This document shows positions 15,785 to 24,984 of a DNA stretch of 64,000 nucleotides, piece by piece. This stretch comes from JAIUNP01 sp020161975. Lineage in GTDB: Bacteria > Pseudomonadota > Alphaproteobacteria > Rhizobiales > Beijerinckiaceae. The first letter of the stretch is position 1. Every line of letters begins with the position of its first letter. Location of the stretch: NCBI GenBank assembly GCA_036745275.1, contig DAIOGK010000002.1:1-64000 (forward strand), in the 5' to 3' direction. A program made the position numbers and the translations under genes. Under the pieces are notes generated by a model. The model was given only the letters and a program-made list of their open reading frames with translations, searched no databases and had not been told where the DNA came from.

Positions 15785-18700
15785 ATGACCCCTTTTCTCG
15801 ACCGCCTGACCTTCTTCACCAAGAGCCGTGAGCCCTTCGCTGACGGATACGGCGTGACAACCCGGGAAGATCGTCGCTGGGAAGACGGCTATCGCAAGCG
15901 CTGGCAGCACGACAAGATCGTCCGTTCCACCCATGGCACCAACTGCACTGGCTCCTGCTCCTGGAAGATCTACGTCAAGGGCGGCATCGTCACCTGGGAA
16001 ACGCAGCAGACAGACTATCCCCGCACCCGGCCGGACCTGCCCAACCATGAGCCGCGCGGCTGCCAGCGCGGTGCCAGCTATTCCTGGTATCTCTATTCGG
16101 GAAACCGGGTGAAGTATCCGCTCGTCCGTTCACGCCTTCTGAAACTCTGGCGGGAGGCGCGCGCCACGCTGACCCCGGTTGCGGCCTGGGCCTCGATTGT
16201 CGAGGACGCGGAAAAGCGCGACGCGTATATGAAGAAACGCGGCCACGGCGGCTTCGTGCGCGGTTCATGGGATGAAGTCACCGAGATCATCGGCGCGGCC
16301 AACGCCTACACCGCCAAAACCTACGGCCCGGACCGCATTTTCGGCTTTTCGCCGATTCCGGCGATGTCCATGGTCTCCTATGCCGCAGGGTCGCGCTACC
16401 TCAGCCTGATCGGCGGCGTCTGCATGTCGTTCTACGACTGGTACTGCGACCTGCCGCCGTCCTCGCCGCAGACCTGGGGCGAACAGACCGACGTGCCGGA
16501 ATCCGCCGACTGGTACAATGCCGGCTTCATCATCCTCTGGGGTTCGAACGTGCCCCAGACGCGCACGCCCGATGCCCATTTCTATACCGAAGCGCGCTAT
16601 CGCGGCATGAAGTCGGCGGTCATCTGCCCGGACTACTCCGAAGCAGCGAAATTCGGCGATATCTGGCTGAGCGTGAAACAGGGCACGGACGCGGCCCTTG
16701 CGATGGCCATGGGCCATGTGATCCTCAAGGAGTATCACGTTGACCGCAAGGTTCCCTACTTCCAGGATTACTGCCGCCAGTACACCGACATGCCGATGCT
16801 CGTCCGCCTCGTAAAGCAGGGCGATGCGCTGGTGCCGGAACGCTTCCTGCGCGCTTCTGACTTCAAGAAGGGGCTGGGCGAGGACAATAACCCCCAGTGG
16901 AAGACCGTCGCCTATGACGAGACAAGCGGCGCCATCGTCGTGCCGAAGGGGTCGGTCGGCTTCCGCTGGGGCGAGCAGGGAAAGTGGAACCTCGAGCAGC
17001 AGGAAGGCGGCGGCAAGGCCACGCGCCTGCGCCTGTCACTCAACGACATCCGGGACGATGTTGCGGAGGTGTCCTTCCCCTATTTCGGAAACATCGAGCA
17101 CGAGCACTTCACATCCACCGATCACGGCTCCGTGCTGAACAGGCGCGTCCCGGTCAAGAAGCTCGAACTGGTCGATGGACAGACGCTCGTGGCTTCCGTT
17201 CACGACCTCTTCCTCGCCAATTACGGCGTCGACCAGGGGCTCGGGGGCGGCAACGTCGCAAGTTCCCTTGACGATGACGTTCCCTACACCCCCGCCTGGG
17301 CCGAGACGATCACCGGGGTGACGCGCGACAAGATCATCACTGTTGCGCGGGAATTTGCCACCAACGCCGAAAAGACCAATGGCCGGTCCATGGTGATCAT
17401 CGGCGCGGCGATGAACCATTGGTACCACTGCGACATGAACTACCGCGGCGTCATCAACATGCTGGTGATGTGCGGCTGCGTCGGTCAGTCGGGTGGCGGC
17501 TGGTCGCACTATGTCGGGCAGGAGAAGCTGCGCCCGCAGGCCGGCTGGGCGCCGCTCGCCTTCGGGCTCGACTGGTGCCGGCCGCCCCGGCAGCAGAACT
17601 CGACCTCCGCCTTTTATGCCCATACCGACCAATGGCGCTACGAAACGATCAACGTCGGCGAAATCGTCTCGCCGACCGCTCCGCCCGGCCCATGGGATGG
17701 TGCCATCATCGACTACAACATCCGGGCCGAGCGCATGGGCTGGCTGCCGTCCGCGCCGCAGCTTGAAACCAATCCGTTGCAGGTCGCCAAGGATGCGGCA
17801 GCTGCCGGCATGGAAGCAAAGGATTATGTCGCAAGGGGCCTCAAGGACGGCACCCTCAAGCTCTCCTGCGAGGACCCGGACAATCCGAAGAACTGGCCGC
17901 GCAACCTGTTCGTCTGGCGCTCGAACCTGCTTGGCTCATCCGGCAAGGGGCATGAGTATTTCCTCAAACACCTTTTGGGCACGACCCATGGCGTGATCGG
18001 CAAAGATCTGGGGCAGGAAGGCAGGCTGCGGGCCAGGGAAGCGGTCTGGCACGACAGCGCGCCGGAAGGAAAACTCGATCTGCTCGTCACCCTCGATTTC
18101 CGGATGTCGACCACCTGCGTCTATTCGGACATCGTTCTGCCGACCGCCACCTGGTACGAGAAGAACGACCTCAACACCTCGGACATGCACCCCTTCATCC
18201 ATCCGCTGACCGGCGCGGTGGATCCCTGCTGGGAGGCACGCAGCGACTGGGAGATCTACAAGTCGATCGCCAAGGCGTTCAGCCGCGTCTCACAGGGTGT
18301 CCTCGGGGTCGAAGAGGATGTCGTGCTCAACCCGATCATGCACGACAGCGCCAACGAGATTGCCCAGGCATTCGATCCCAAGGATTGGAAGAAGGGCGAG
18401 TGCGAGCCGATCCCCGGCAAGACCATGCCGACCGTGACGGTGGTCGAGCGCGACTATCCCAACACCTACGCCCGCTTCACCGCACTCGGTCCGCTGATGG
18501 AAAAGGCCGGCAACGGCATCAAGGGCATCGCCTGGAACACGGCGCATGAGGTTGAGCATCTCAAGGCCCTCAACGGCGTGCATGTTTCCGGCCCCACCGC
18601 AGGCATGGCCAAGATCGTGACCGACATCGACGCCGCCGAGACACTGCTGATGCTCGCGCCCGAGACCAACGGGGAGGTTGCCGTCAAGTCCTGGGAATCG

Positions 18701-19528
18701 CTGTCCCGCACCACAGGCCTGCATCATGCGCATCTCGCTCTGCCCAAGGAGGATGAGAAGATCCGCTTCCGCGATGTGGTCAGCCAGCCGCGCAAGATCA
18801 TCTCGGCCCCAACCTGGTCAGGCCTCGAAAGCGAGAAGGTCTGCTACAACGCGGGGTACACCAACGTGCACGAGCGCATTCCCTGGCGCACACTCACCGG
18901 ACGCCAGCAGCTCTATCAGGACCACCTCTGGATGCGCGCGTTCGGCGAGGGGTTCTGCCTCTACCGTCCGCCGGTGGATCTCAAGACGGTCGGGCCGGTC
19001 ATCGACCTGAAGTCGAACGGCGAAAAGCAGGTCGTGCTCAACTTCATCACGCCGCACCAGAAATGGGGCATCCACTCGACCTACACCGACAATCTGATGA
19101 TGCTGACGCTCTCGCGCGGCGGGCCGATCATCTGGATCAGCGAGAAGGATGCAGCCAGGGCGGGCATCGTCGATAATGACTGGGTTGAAGCCTATAACGC
19201 CAACGGCGCGCTGGTTGCCCGTGCGGTCGTTTCCCAGCGCGTGAAAGAGGGCATGACCCTCATGTACCACGCCCAGGAAAAGATCGTGAACATGCCGGGC
19301 TCGGAAATAACCGGCAACCGTGGCGGCATCCATAACTCCGTCACCCGCACCGTGCTGAAGCCGACGCACATGATCGGTGGATATGTTCAGTATGCCTACG
19401 GTTTCAACTACTACGGCACCATCGGCACCAATCGCGACGAGTTCGTCATCGTCCGCAAGCTCAAGAACGTCGACTGGCTCGAGCGCCCGGCAAAGGACGC
19501 CAAACCCACCCTCACGGCGGCAGAGTAA
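15785..19528 (+). CDS. narG: respiratory nitrate reductase alpha subunit
   Basis: This 1,247-aa molybdo-bis-MGD catalytic subunit reduces nitrate to nitrite on the cytoplasmic side of the membrane. The FS0 cluster ligands are His50, Cys54, Cys58 and Cys93 (HGTNCTGSC, then RGCQRGA). The molybdenum ligand is Asp222 in YDWYCDLPPSSPQTWGEQ. Length and both motifs match standard NarG. There is no Tat signal, as expected of the membrane-bound cytoplasm-facing enzyme and unlike periplasmic NapA. It is the second gene of the operon, 14 bp before narH. Confidence 0.98.
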   Translation: MTPFLDRLTFFTKSREPFADGYGVTTREDRRWEDGYRKRWQHDKIVRSTHGTNCTGSCSWKIYVKGGIVTWETQQTDYPRTRPDLPNHEPRGCQRGASYSWYLYSGNRVKYPLVRSRLLKLWREARATLTPVAAWASIVEDAEKRDAYMKKRGHGGFVRGSWDEVTEIIGAANAYTAKTYGPDRIFGFSPIPAMSMVSYAAGSRYLSLIGGVCMSFYDWYCDLPPSSPQTWGEQTDVPESADWYNAGFIILWGSNVPQTRTPDAHFYTEARYRGMKSAVICPDYSEAAKFGDIWLSVKQGTDAALAMAMGHVILKEYHVDRKVPYFQDYCRQYTDMPMLVRLVKQGDALVPERFLRASDFKKGLGEDNNPQWKTVAYDETSGAIVVPKGSVGFRWGEQGKWNLEQQEGGGKATRLRLSLNDIRDDVAEVSFPYFGNIEHEHFTSTDHGSVLNRRVPVKKLELVDGQTLVASVHDLFLANYGVDQGLGGGNVASSLDDDVPYTPAWAETITGVTRDKIITVAREFATNAEKTNGRSMVIIGAAMNHWYHCDMNYRGVINMLVMCGCVGQSGGGWSHYVGQEKLRPQAGWAPLAFGLDWCRPPRQQNSTSAFYAHTDQWRYETINVGEIVSPTAPPGPWDGAIIDYNIRAERMGWLPSAPQLETNPLQVAKDAAAAGMEAKDYVARGLKDGTLKLSCEDPDNPKNWPRNLFVWRSNLLGSSGKGHEYFLKHLLGTTHGVIGKDLGQEGRLRAREAVWHDSAPEGKLDLLVTLDFRMSTTCVYSDIVLPTATWYEKNDLNTSDMHPFIHPLTGAVDPCWEARSDWEIYKSIAKAFSRVSQGVLGVEEDVVLNPIMHDSANEIAQAFDPKDWKKGECEPIPGKTMPTVTVVERDYPNTYARFTALGPLMEKAGNGIKGIAWNTAHEVEHLKALNGVHVSGPTAGMAKIVTDIDAAETLLMLAPETNGEVAVKSWESLSRTTGLHHAHLALPKEDEKIRFRDVVSQPRKIISAPTWSGLESEKVCYNAGYTNVHERIPWRTLTGRQQLYQDHLWMRAFGEGFCLYRPPVDLKTVGPVIDLKSNGEKQVVLNFITPHQKWGIHSTYTDNLMMLTLSRGGPIIWISEKDAARAGIVDNDWVEAYNANGALVARAVVSQRVKEGMTLMYHAQEKIVNMPGSEITGNRGGIHNSVTRTVLKPTHMIGGYVQYAYGFNYYGTIGTNRDEFVIVRKLKNVDWLERPAKDAKPTLTAAE

Positions 19529-19542
19529 CGAAGGATCTCCCC

Positions 19543-21063
19543 ATGAAAATCCGCGCTCAGATAGCGATGGTGCTGAACCTCGACAAGTGCATCGGTTGCC
19601 ATACCTGCTCGGTCACCTGCAAGAACGTCTGGACCAATCGCGAAGGCATGGAATACGCCTGGTTCAACAACGTCGAAACCAAGCCGGGTATCGGCTATCC
19701 CAAGGACTGGGAGAACCAGAACCGCTGGAATGGCGGCTGGCGGCGCAAGGCCAACGGCAGGATCGAACCCAGGATCGGCGGCAAGTGGCGCATCCTTGCC
19801 AACATCTTCGCAAACCCGAACCTGCCCGAAATCGACGACTACTATGAACCGTTCACGTTCGACTACGAGCACCTCCAGAAGGCACCGGAGCTTGAGGCCT
19901 TCCCGACTGCCCGGCCGCGGTCGCTGATTTCGGGTGAGCGGATCGAGAAGATCGAATGGGGTCCGAACTGGGAGGAAATCCTCGGCGGCGAATTTTCCAA
20001 GCGTTCGCGGGACCAGAATTTCGAGGGCGTACAGAAGGAAATGTACGGCCAGTTCGAAAACACCTTCATGATGTATCTGCCGCGCCTGTGCGAACATTGC
20101 CTCAACCCGGCCTGCGTCGCCTCCTGTCCCTCGGGTGCCATCTACAAGCGCGAGGAGGATGGCATCGTTCTGATCGATCAGGACAAGTGCCGTGGCTGGC
20201 GCATGTGCGTGTCGGGCTGCCCGTACAAGAAGATCTATTACAACTGGCAGAGCGGCAAATCGGAAAAGTGCATTCTGTGCTACCCCCGCATCGAGGCCGG
20301 GCAGCCGACAGTCTGCTCGGAAACCTGCGTGGGACGCATCCGCTACCTCGGCGTGATGCTCTATGATGCCGATGCCATCGAAATGGCGGCGTCGGTCGAA
20401 AAGCCGACAGACCTCTATGATGCCCAGCTTGGCGTCTTCAAGGATCCGAACGACCCCGCTGTCATCGCCCAGGCCCGCAAGGACGGCGTGCCGGAGGCCT
20501 GGCTTGAGGCGGCGCGGCAGTCGCCGATCTGGAAGATGGCGATGGAGTGGAAGGTCGCCTTCCCCCTGCACCCCGAATATCGCACGCTGCCGATGGTCTG
20601 GTATGTGCCGCCCCTTTCCCCGATCACGGCAGCAGCCGCCGCCGGCAAGATGGGCATCGACGGCGACATGCCGGATGTGCGCTCCCTGCGCATTCCGCTG
20701 AAATATCTCGCCAACATGCTGACAGCCGGGGATGAGGAGCCGGTCGCAGCCGGTCTTGAGCGGATGCTGGCAATGCGCGCCTACATGCGCGCCAAGACGG
20801 TTGATGGCGTCATCGACGAAGCCGCCGCCGCCAGGGTTGGCCTCAGCGGGCAGCAGATCGAGGACATGTATCGCTATATGGCGATCGCCAACTACGAGGA
20901 CCGCTTCGTCATTCCGACCGCGCATCGCGAGTGGAGCGAAGACGCCTACCAGCTTCGCGGTGGCTGCGGCTTCACCTTCGGCAACGGCTGTACCTCCACC
21001 GACAAGACACCGAACCTGTTTGCCGGTGCTGCCGGCAGCAAGACACCGATGGAGGTGGCCTGA
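19543..21063 (+). CDS. narH: respiratory nitrate reductase beta subunit
   Basis: This 506-aa iron-sulfur subunit passes electrons from NarI haem to NarG. Four cysteine groups are visible: DKCIGCHTCSVTCKN near the N-terminus, CEHCLNPACVASCPSG, CRGWRMCVSGCP, and CILCYPRIEAGQPTVCSETC. In the third group Trp replaces a Cys, the hallmark of the NarH cluster set with one 3Fe-4S centre. Its TGA overlaps the narJ ATG (TGATG at 21061), so translation is coupled. Confidence 0.97.
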   Translation: MKIRAQIAMVLNLDKCIGCHTCSVTCKNVWTNREGMEYAWFNNVETKPGIGYPKDWENQNRWNGGWRRKANGRIEPRIGGKWRILANIFANPNLPEIDDYYEPFTFDYEHLQKAPELEAFPTARPRSLISGERIEKIEWGPNWEEILGGEFSKRSRDQNFEGVQKEMYGQFENTFMMYLPRLCEHCLNPACVASCPSGAIYKREEDGIVLIDQDKCRGWRMCVSGCPYKKIYYNWQSGKSEKCILCYPRIEAGQPTVCSETCVGRIRYLGVMLYDADAIEMAASVEKPTDLYDAQLGVFKDPNDPAVIAQARKDGVPEAWLEAARQSPIWKMAMEWKVAFPLHPEYRTLPMVWYVPPLSPITAAAAAGKMGIDGDMPDVRSLRIPLKYLANMLTAGDEEPVAAGLERMLAMRAYMRAKTVDGVIDEAAAARVGLSGQQIEDMYRYMAIANYEDRFVIPTAHREWSEDAYQLRGGCGFTFGNGCTSTDKTPNLFAGAAGSKTPMEVA

Positions 21064-21797
21064 TGCGTATCCTCCGCGCCCTTTCGGCACTTCTGACCTA
21101 TCCAACTGATGAATTGAAGGCTGCTGCGCCCGAACTCAAAGCGGCAATTCTCTCGGAAAAGCTGCTCAAGCCGCAGCAGTCCGGCGGGCTGATTGCCCTG
21201 GTCGAGGACCTGGAAGGCGGCGATCTGTTCGATCAGCAGGAGCGCTATCTCCTGCTGTTCGACCGGATACGCTCCCTGTCCCTGCATCTCTTCGAGCATG
21301 TGCACGGCGAGAGCCGCGACCGCGGCCAGGCGATGGTCGATCTGATCAACGTCTATCAGGAGGGCGGCTATATGCGGACCAGCCGGGAACTGCCGGACTT
21401 TCTGCCGCTGTTCCTCGAGTTCGTCTCGACACGCGAACCCCAGGCGGCACTCGAATTCATCAGCCAGCCGGCGCATGTCTTCTACGCCTTGCGCGAGCGG
21501 CTGCAAAAGCGCAACTCACCCTATGCGGCGGTGTTCGATGCTCTGATTGCGCTGTCGAATGCCGTGCCCGATGCCGAAGCGCTGGCCCGGCTTCGGGCCG
21601 AACCCGATCCCGAGCCAGACGATCTTGCCGCGCTCGATGCCGATTGGGAGGAGGAAGAAGTCCGGTTCGGGAGCCAGGCGGATGCCTGTGGTGGCGAAAC
21701 CCTGCGCGCCAAGGTGCGGCAGGGCCGGCGCCCGGCGCCGGGCCTCGAAGCCCCCGAGCGCCCCAAGACCATCATCCAGCACAACACCAGCCGGTGA
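21063..21797 (+). CDS. narJ: nitrate reductase assembly chaperone
   Basis: This 244-aa system-specific chaperone binds NarG and helps insert the molybdenum cofactor and FS0 cluster before docking to NarI. Recognisable segments are LRALSALLTYPTDEL at the N-terminus, HVHGESRDRGQAMVDL (about residues 79-94) and RELPDFLPLFLEFVS. ATG 21063 overlaps the narH stop; an open frame extends upstream but only as an antiphase shadow of narH. The C-terminal 50 residues are acidic then basic and poorly conserved, as in other NarJ proteins. Confidence 0.95.
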   Translation: MRILRALSALLTYPTDELKAAAPELKAAILSEKLLKPQQSGGLIALVEDLEGGDLFDQQERYLLLFDRIRSLSLHLFEHVHGESRDRGQAMVDLINVYQEGGYMRTSRELPDFLPLFLEFVSTREPQAALEFISQPAHVFYALRERLQKRNSPYAAVFDALIALSNAVPDAEALARLRAEPDPEPDDLAALDADWEEEEVRFGSQADACGGETLRAKVRQGRRPAPGLEAPERPKTIIQHNTSR

Positions 21798-21806
21798 GGC
21801 CCCGTC

Positions 21807-22517
21807 ATGTCCCTGCACGATTTCCTGAATTACCTGCTGTTCGGCTGGTATCCGTATATCGCCGTGACGATCATGATCGGCGGCAGCATCTATCGTTTCA
21901 ACACTGATCAGTATTCCTGGCGCAGCAAGTCAAGCCAGCTCCTGCGGCGCAGGCAGCTGATGTGGGGTTCAGTCCTGTTCCACATCGGCGTTCTGGTTCT
22001 TTTTCTCGGGCACGCCGTTGGAATGCTCACGCCAATCGTCATTTTCGATGCGATCGGCATTCCGCATGACTTCAAGCAGAAGGGCGCCGTCATCGTCGGC
22101 GGCATCGCCGGTGTTCTGGGCTTTGTCGGCTGCACGTTGCTGTTGCACCGCAGGCTGTCGGATGCGCGGATCCGCGCCACCTCGAGTTTCGCCGATATCG
22201 CCGTGCTGTCCCTCATCTGGTTGCAGCTGCTGCTGGGGCTGTCCACCATCTTCTGGACACTCGATCACCTCGACGGGCAGGAGATGGTCACTTTCATGAA
22301 CTGGGCCAACGGCCTTCTCACCGTCAATCCGCGGGCCGCGCTTCTGCTGACCAATACGGCGCTGATCTACAAGGTGCATATCGTGCTGGGGCTGACGCTG
22401 TTCGCGCTGACGCCGTTCACCCGCCTCGTGCATATCTGGTCCGTGCCGGTCTGGTTCCTCGGTCGCCCGGGATATCAGGTGGTGCGCACGCGCCGCACGC
22501 TCGGCCCGGCGGAGTGA
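21807..22517 (+). CDS. narI: respiratory nitrate reductase gamma subunit (cytochrome b)
   Basis: This 236-aa membrane subunit oxidises quinol and carries two b haems. Five hydrophobic helices are visible, starting with FLFGWYPYIAVTIMIGGSIYRF. Candidate haem-ligand histidines lie in SVLFHIGVLVLFLGHAVG and YKVHIVLGLTLFALTPFTRLVHIW. It anchors NarGH to the inner membrane and completes a standard narGHJI order. Confidence 0.95.
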   Translation: MSLHDFLNYLLFGWYPYIAVTIMIGGSIYRFNTDQYSWRSKSSQLLRRRQLMWGSVLFHIGVLVLFLGHAVGMLTPIVIFDAIGIPHDFKQKGAVIVGGIAGVLGFVGCTLLLHRRLSDARIRATSSFADIAVLSLIWLQLLLGLSTIFWTLDHLDGQEMVTFMNWANGLLTVNPRAALLLTNTALIYKVHIVLGLTLFALTPFTRLVHIWSVPVWFLGRPGYQVVRTRRTLGPAE

Positions 22518-22522
22518 TCGCC

Positions 22523-23353
22523 ATGTCACAAGCTGCTGCTTCGGGCTGTTCGGTGCGGTCGGCCATTACGGCCCGGCCACGCAAGGTCAGTGTCAACGAT
22601 GTCGTCATTCCGCGCGAGGCCATCGCGCGGGAGACGCAGAACCACCCCGCGCCAACGCCGATCGAGGCCTGGCAGGCGGCGGCGCAGGCGCTCGCCATCC
22701 GTGAACTGTTGTTGCAGGAGGCGCGGCGCCACAATGTGGAGGCCCGGCCACTGACAGACGCGGACGGGCGGCGCGAAACGGACGAGGAGGCATTGATCCG
22801 GCAGATCATCGAGATCGAGGTGTCAACGCCCGAAGCCGACGAGGCAGCCTGCCGCCGCTACTTTGAAAAGAACCGCGCCCGGTTCCGTACCCCTCCGCTC
22901 TACGAGGTGAGCCACATCCTGCTCCCCGCTGCGGATGCCGAAACGCTCGCGGCGGCGAAGACGCTGGCGCAAAGCCTGATTGATGAACTGATACGGCGAC
23001 CTGATCGCTTCGCCGCTCTTGCGCGGGACTGTTCGGCCTGTCCATCCGCTGCCAACGGCGGCAACCTCGGCCAGATCGGGCCGGGACAGACCGTGGACGC
23101 GTTCGAGCGGGCCCTTGCCGGTGCACCGGTCGGCGTCGTCTGCCCTGTTGCGGTGGAAAGCCGTTTCGGCGTTCACATCATCAGGGTTGACCACTGCATC
23201 GCCGGTCGCGACCTGCCATTCGAACTGGTGCGCGACCGGATCGCAAACTGGCTGGAGGAATCCGTTCGGCGTTCGGCTGTGCACCAATACATCACGATCC
23301 TGGCCTCGCGCGCGCGCATCGAAGGCATCGAACTGCGGTCCGCCGGACAATAG
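22523..23353 (+). CDS. PpiC/parvulin-type peptidyl-prolyl isomerase of the nar operon
   Basis: This 276-aa protein has an N-terminal SurA/NifM-like helical segment (PIEAWQAAAQALAIRELLLQEARR) and a parvulin domain (PLYEVSHILLPAAD, DRFAALARDCSACPSAANGGNLG, ESRFGVHIIRVDH). There is no signal peptide, so it should act in the cytoplasm. It may help fold the nitrate reductase subunits, much as NifM acts for nitrogenase; this is inferred from position. ATG 22523 lies 8 nt after GGAG and 6 bp beyond the narI stop. Confidence 0.85.
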   Translation: MSQAAASGCSVRSAITARPRKVSVNDVVIPREAIARETQNHPAPTPIEAWQAAAQALAIRELLLQEARRHNVEARPLTDADGRRETDEEALIRQIIEIEVSTPEADEAACRRYFEKNRARFRTPPLYEVSHILLPAADAETLAAAKTLAQSLIDELIRRPDRFAALARDCSACPSAANGGNLGQIGPGQTVDAFERALAGAPVGVVCPVAVESRFGVHIIRVDHCIAGRDLPFELVRDRIANWLEESVRRSAVHQYITILASRARIEGIELRSAGQ

Positions 23354-23377
23354 GCCCGGAAACGGAGGAGGTTCCCA

Positions 23378-23686
23378 ATGCATCTTGGATCACTGCTCGC
23401 CCGGCTTGAAGACGACGGGGACGCTCCGGCCTTTCTGGCAGGTCTTGGCGATGTGCTGCTGCTGGCTGACATCACGGCCACAGCCGCAAAATTTGGTGAA
23501 ACCGCCCAGGAATATGTCACCGGGGCGGTGCGCCGCTATGCCGGCCAGGCATCCTCGGACGACTGGCTGCAACTGATGACCATGATGGAGAAGGCGGTCG
23601 ATCCCGCACAGGCAGCGGTCAGTTCCATGGTGGGCTGGGCGCTGCGTGTCGACCGCGGTGAATGTGGCAACTGCGGCGGGCACTGA
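23378..23686 (+). CDS. small conserved-looking nar-operon protein, unknown function
   Basis: This 102-aa soluble protein is mostly helical (LGSLLARLEDDGDAPAFLAGLGDVLLLADI) and ends in GECGNCGGH, a CxxC motif near the very C-terminus that could bind metal. A GGAGGAGG ribosome site precedes the ATG. It sits between the isomerase and the MogA-like gene, 24 bp after one and 15 bp before the other, so it is certainly part of the operon. I do not recognise the family; a helper in nitrate reductase or molybdenum-cofactor assembly is a guess from context. Confidence 0.75.
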   Translation: MHLGSLLARLEDDGDAPAFLAGLGDVLLLADITATAAKFGETAQEYVTGAVRRYAGQASSDDWLQLMTMMEKAVDPAQAAVSSMVGWALRVDRGECGNCGGH

Positions 23687-23701
23687 GACAGGAATGCGGC
23701 C

Positions 23702-24232
23702 ATGAGCACGACAAGGATCGGCATCATCGTCAGTTCGGACCGGGCCCATGCGGGCCTCTATCAGGATCTCGGCGGCCCGGCGATCATCGCCTATCTTGAC
23801 GAGGTGATGGCTTCGCCATTCGAGACACGCAGCCAAATCGTTCCGGATGAACAGTCAGCCATCAGCGAGGCCATCGTCACGCTGAGCGATCATGATGGCT
23901 GCGCGCTTGTGCTGACCACCGGAGGCACCGGCCCCGCCCCGCGCGATGTCACGCCGGAGGCGACGCGCGCCGTCATTGATCGCGAACTGCCCGGCTTCGG
24001 TGAAGCGATGCGTGTCGCCAGCCTCAGGGAGGTCCCGACTGCCATTCTCTCGCGGCAGATCGCCGGAACACGCGGGCAAACCCTCATCATCAATCTTCCC
24101 GGCAAGCCATCCTCGATCCGCACCTGCATGATGGCGGTGTTTCCGGCGGTGCCGTACTGCATCGATCTTCTGGGTGGACCCCAGCTCGAGACCAGGCCCG
24201 AGATCTGCCTGGCATTCAGGCCCGGAAAGTGA
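23702..24232 (+). CDS. mogA: MogA/MoaB-like molybdopterin adenylyltransferase
   Basis: This 176-aa protein has the MoCF-binding fold: IGIIVSSDRAHAG at the N-terminus, the phosphate-binding LVLTTGGTGPAPRDVTPEAT, LPGFGEAMR and NLPGKPSSI. MogA-type enzymes adenylate molybdopterin before molybdate insertion, supplying the Mo cofactor that NarG needs. The start of SSDRAHAG and the PRDVTPEA signature fit MogA better than MoaB. It overlaps the next gene (TGATG at 24230), confirming co-transcription. Confidence 0.9.
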   Translation: MSTTRIGIIVSSDRAHAGLYQDLGGPAIIAYLDEVMASPFETRSQIVPDEQSAISEAIVTLSDHDGCALVLTTGGTGPAPRDVTPEATRAVIDRELPGFGEAMRVASLREVPTAILSRQIAGTRGQTLIINLPGKPSSIRTCMMAVFPAVPYCIDLLGGPQLETRPEICLAFRPGK

Positions 24233-24984
24233 TGGCCCCGATGGCGCGCGCTCCACACTCAAGAGCCGGACAAAGACAGGCTGCGCTCCAGTCACACGAA
24301 CTGGAGGCATTGAAATCGGCGCCCATCTTTGAACGGCTGTCACCGGGCGATCTGAACAAGATCATCGCGACCAGCTCGGCGGAAACCAGGCCGAGCGGAT
24401 GCATGTTGTTCAGCCAGGGCGAGCAGGCGACAGCCTTCTTCGTCGTCATCGCCGGCTGGGTCAAACTTGTGCGCGATCTGCCGAGCGGCGTTTCGACAGT
24501 CATCGACGTTGCAGGCGCCCGTGCGGCCATCGGAGTTGCGGTGGCAGCCGCACGCAGCGCCCATGTCTCATCCGCCTATGCAGTCACCCCGGTCCGATTG
24601 CTGAGATTTGAATCCGCAGCGATCTGTTCGGTGATCCGGAACAATCCGAGTGTTGCGCTGGCATTTATCCATTCGGCGGCGCACCTGCACCGATCGCTGA
24701 TCGAGGACATCGAGAAACTGAAGTCCTTCAAGGCCGTCGAGCGGGTGGCCGCATTTCTGGCTTCGCTCACGCAGCAACGCGAGGGGCGGGCAACTGTCCG
24801 ATTGCCCTTCGGAAAGACCCTGCTTGCCGCGCGGCTGGGCATCCAACCCGAATCCCTCTCCCGGGCCTTCCGGCAACTTCGCGACAAGGGTGTCCTGGTC
24901 GTTCGCGACGGCGTCGTCATCGCCGACATCGGAAGACTGAAGCAGGCCGTCGACACTGAATCGGGGGCATACCTTGAACCATGA
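24232..24984 (+). CDS. Crp/Fnr-family transcriptional regulator within the nar-ubi operon
   Basis: This 250-aa protein has a cNMP-like sensory barrel (GCMLFSQGEQATAFFVVIAGWVKLVRDLPSG, about residues 45-80), a dimerisation helix and a winged helix (LPFGKTLLAARLGIQPESLSRAFRQLRDKGVLVV). No FNR-type cysteine set is present, so it belongs to the DNR/NarR-like group. It is encoded between mogA and ubiT with overlaps on both sides, placing it under the same promoter. A feed-forward role on the FNR-type box at 12954 is likely. Confidence 0.85.
   Translation: MAPMARAPHSRAGQRQAALQSHELEALKSAPIFERLSPGDLNKIIATSSAETRPSGCMLFSQGEQATAFFVVIAGWVKLVRDLPSGVSTVIDVAGARAAIGVAVAAARSAHVSSAYAVTPVRLLRFESAAICSVIRNNPSVALAFIHSAAHLHRSLIEDIEKLKSFKAVERVAAFLASLTQQREGRATVRLPFGKTLLAARLGIQPESLSRAFRQLRDKGVLVVRDGVVIADIGRLKQAVDTESGAYLEP

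Noticed and set aside
13114..15822. two long minus-strand frames (407 and 491 codons) under narK
   Set aside because: Highly charged translations opposite a membrane protein, a common artefact because hydrophobic codons read as charged ones in antisense.
19411..21105. 564-codon minus-strand frame over narH
   Set aside because: Antisense to narH, whose cysteine motifs are complete; no ribosome site or recognisable domain.
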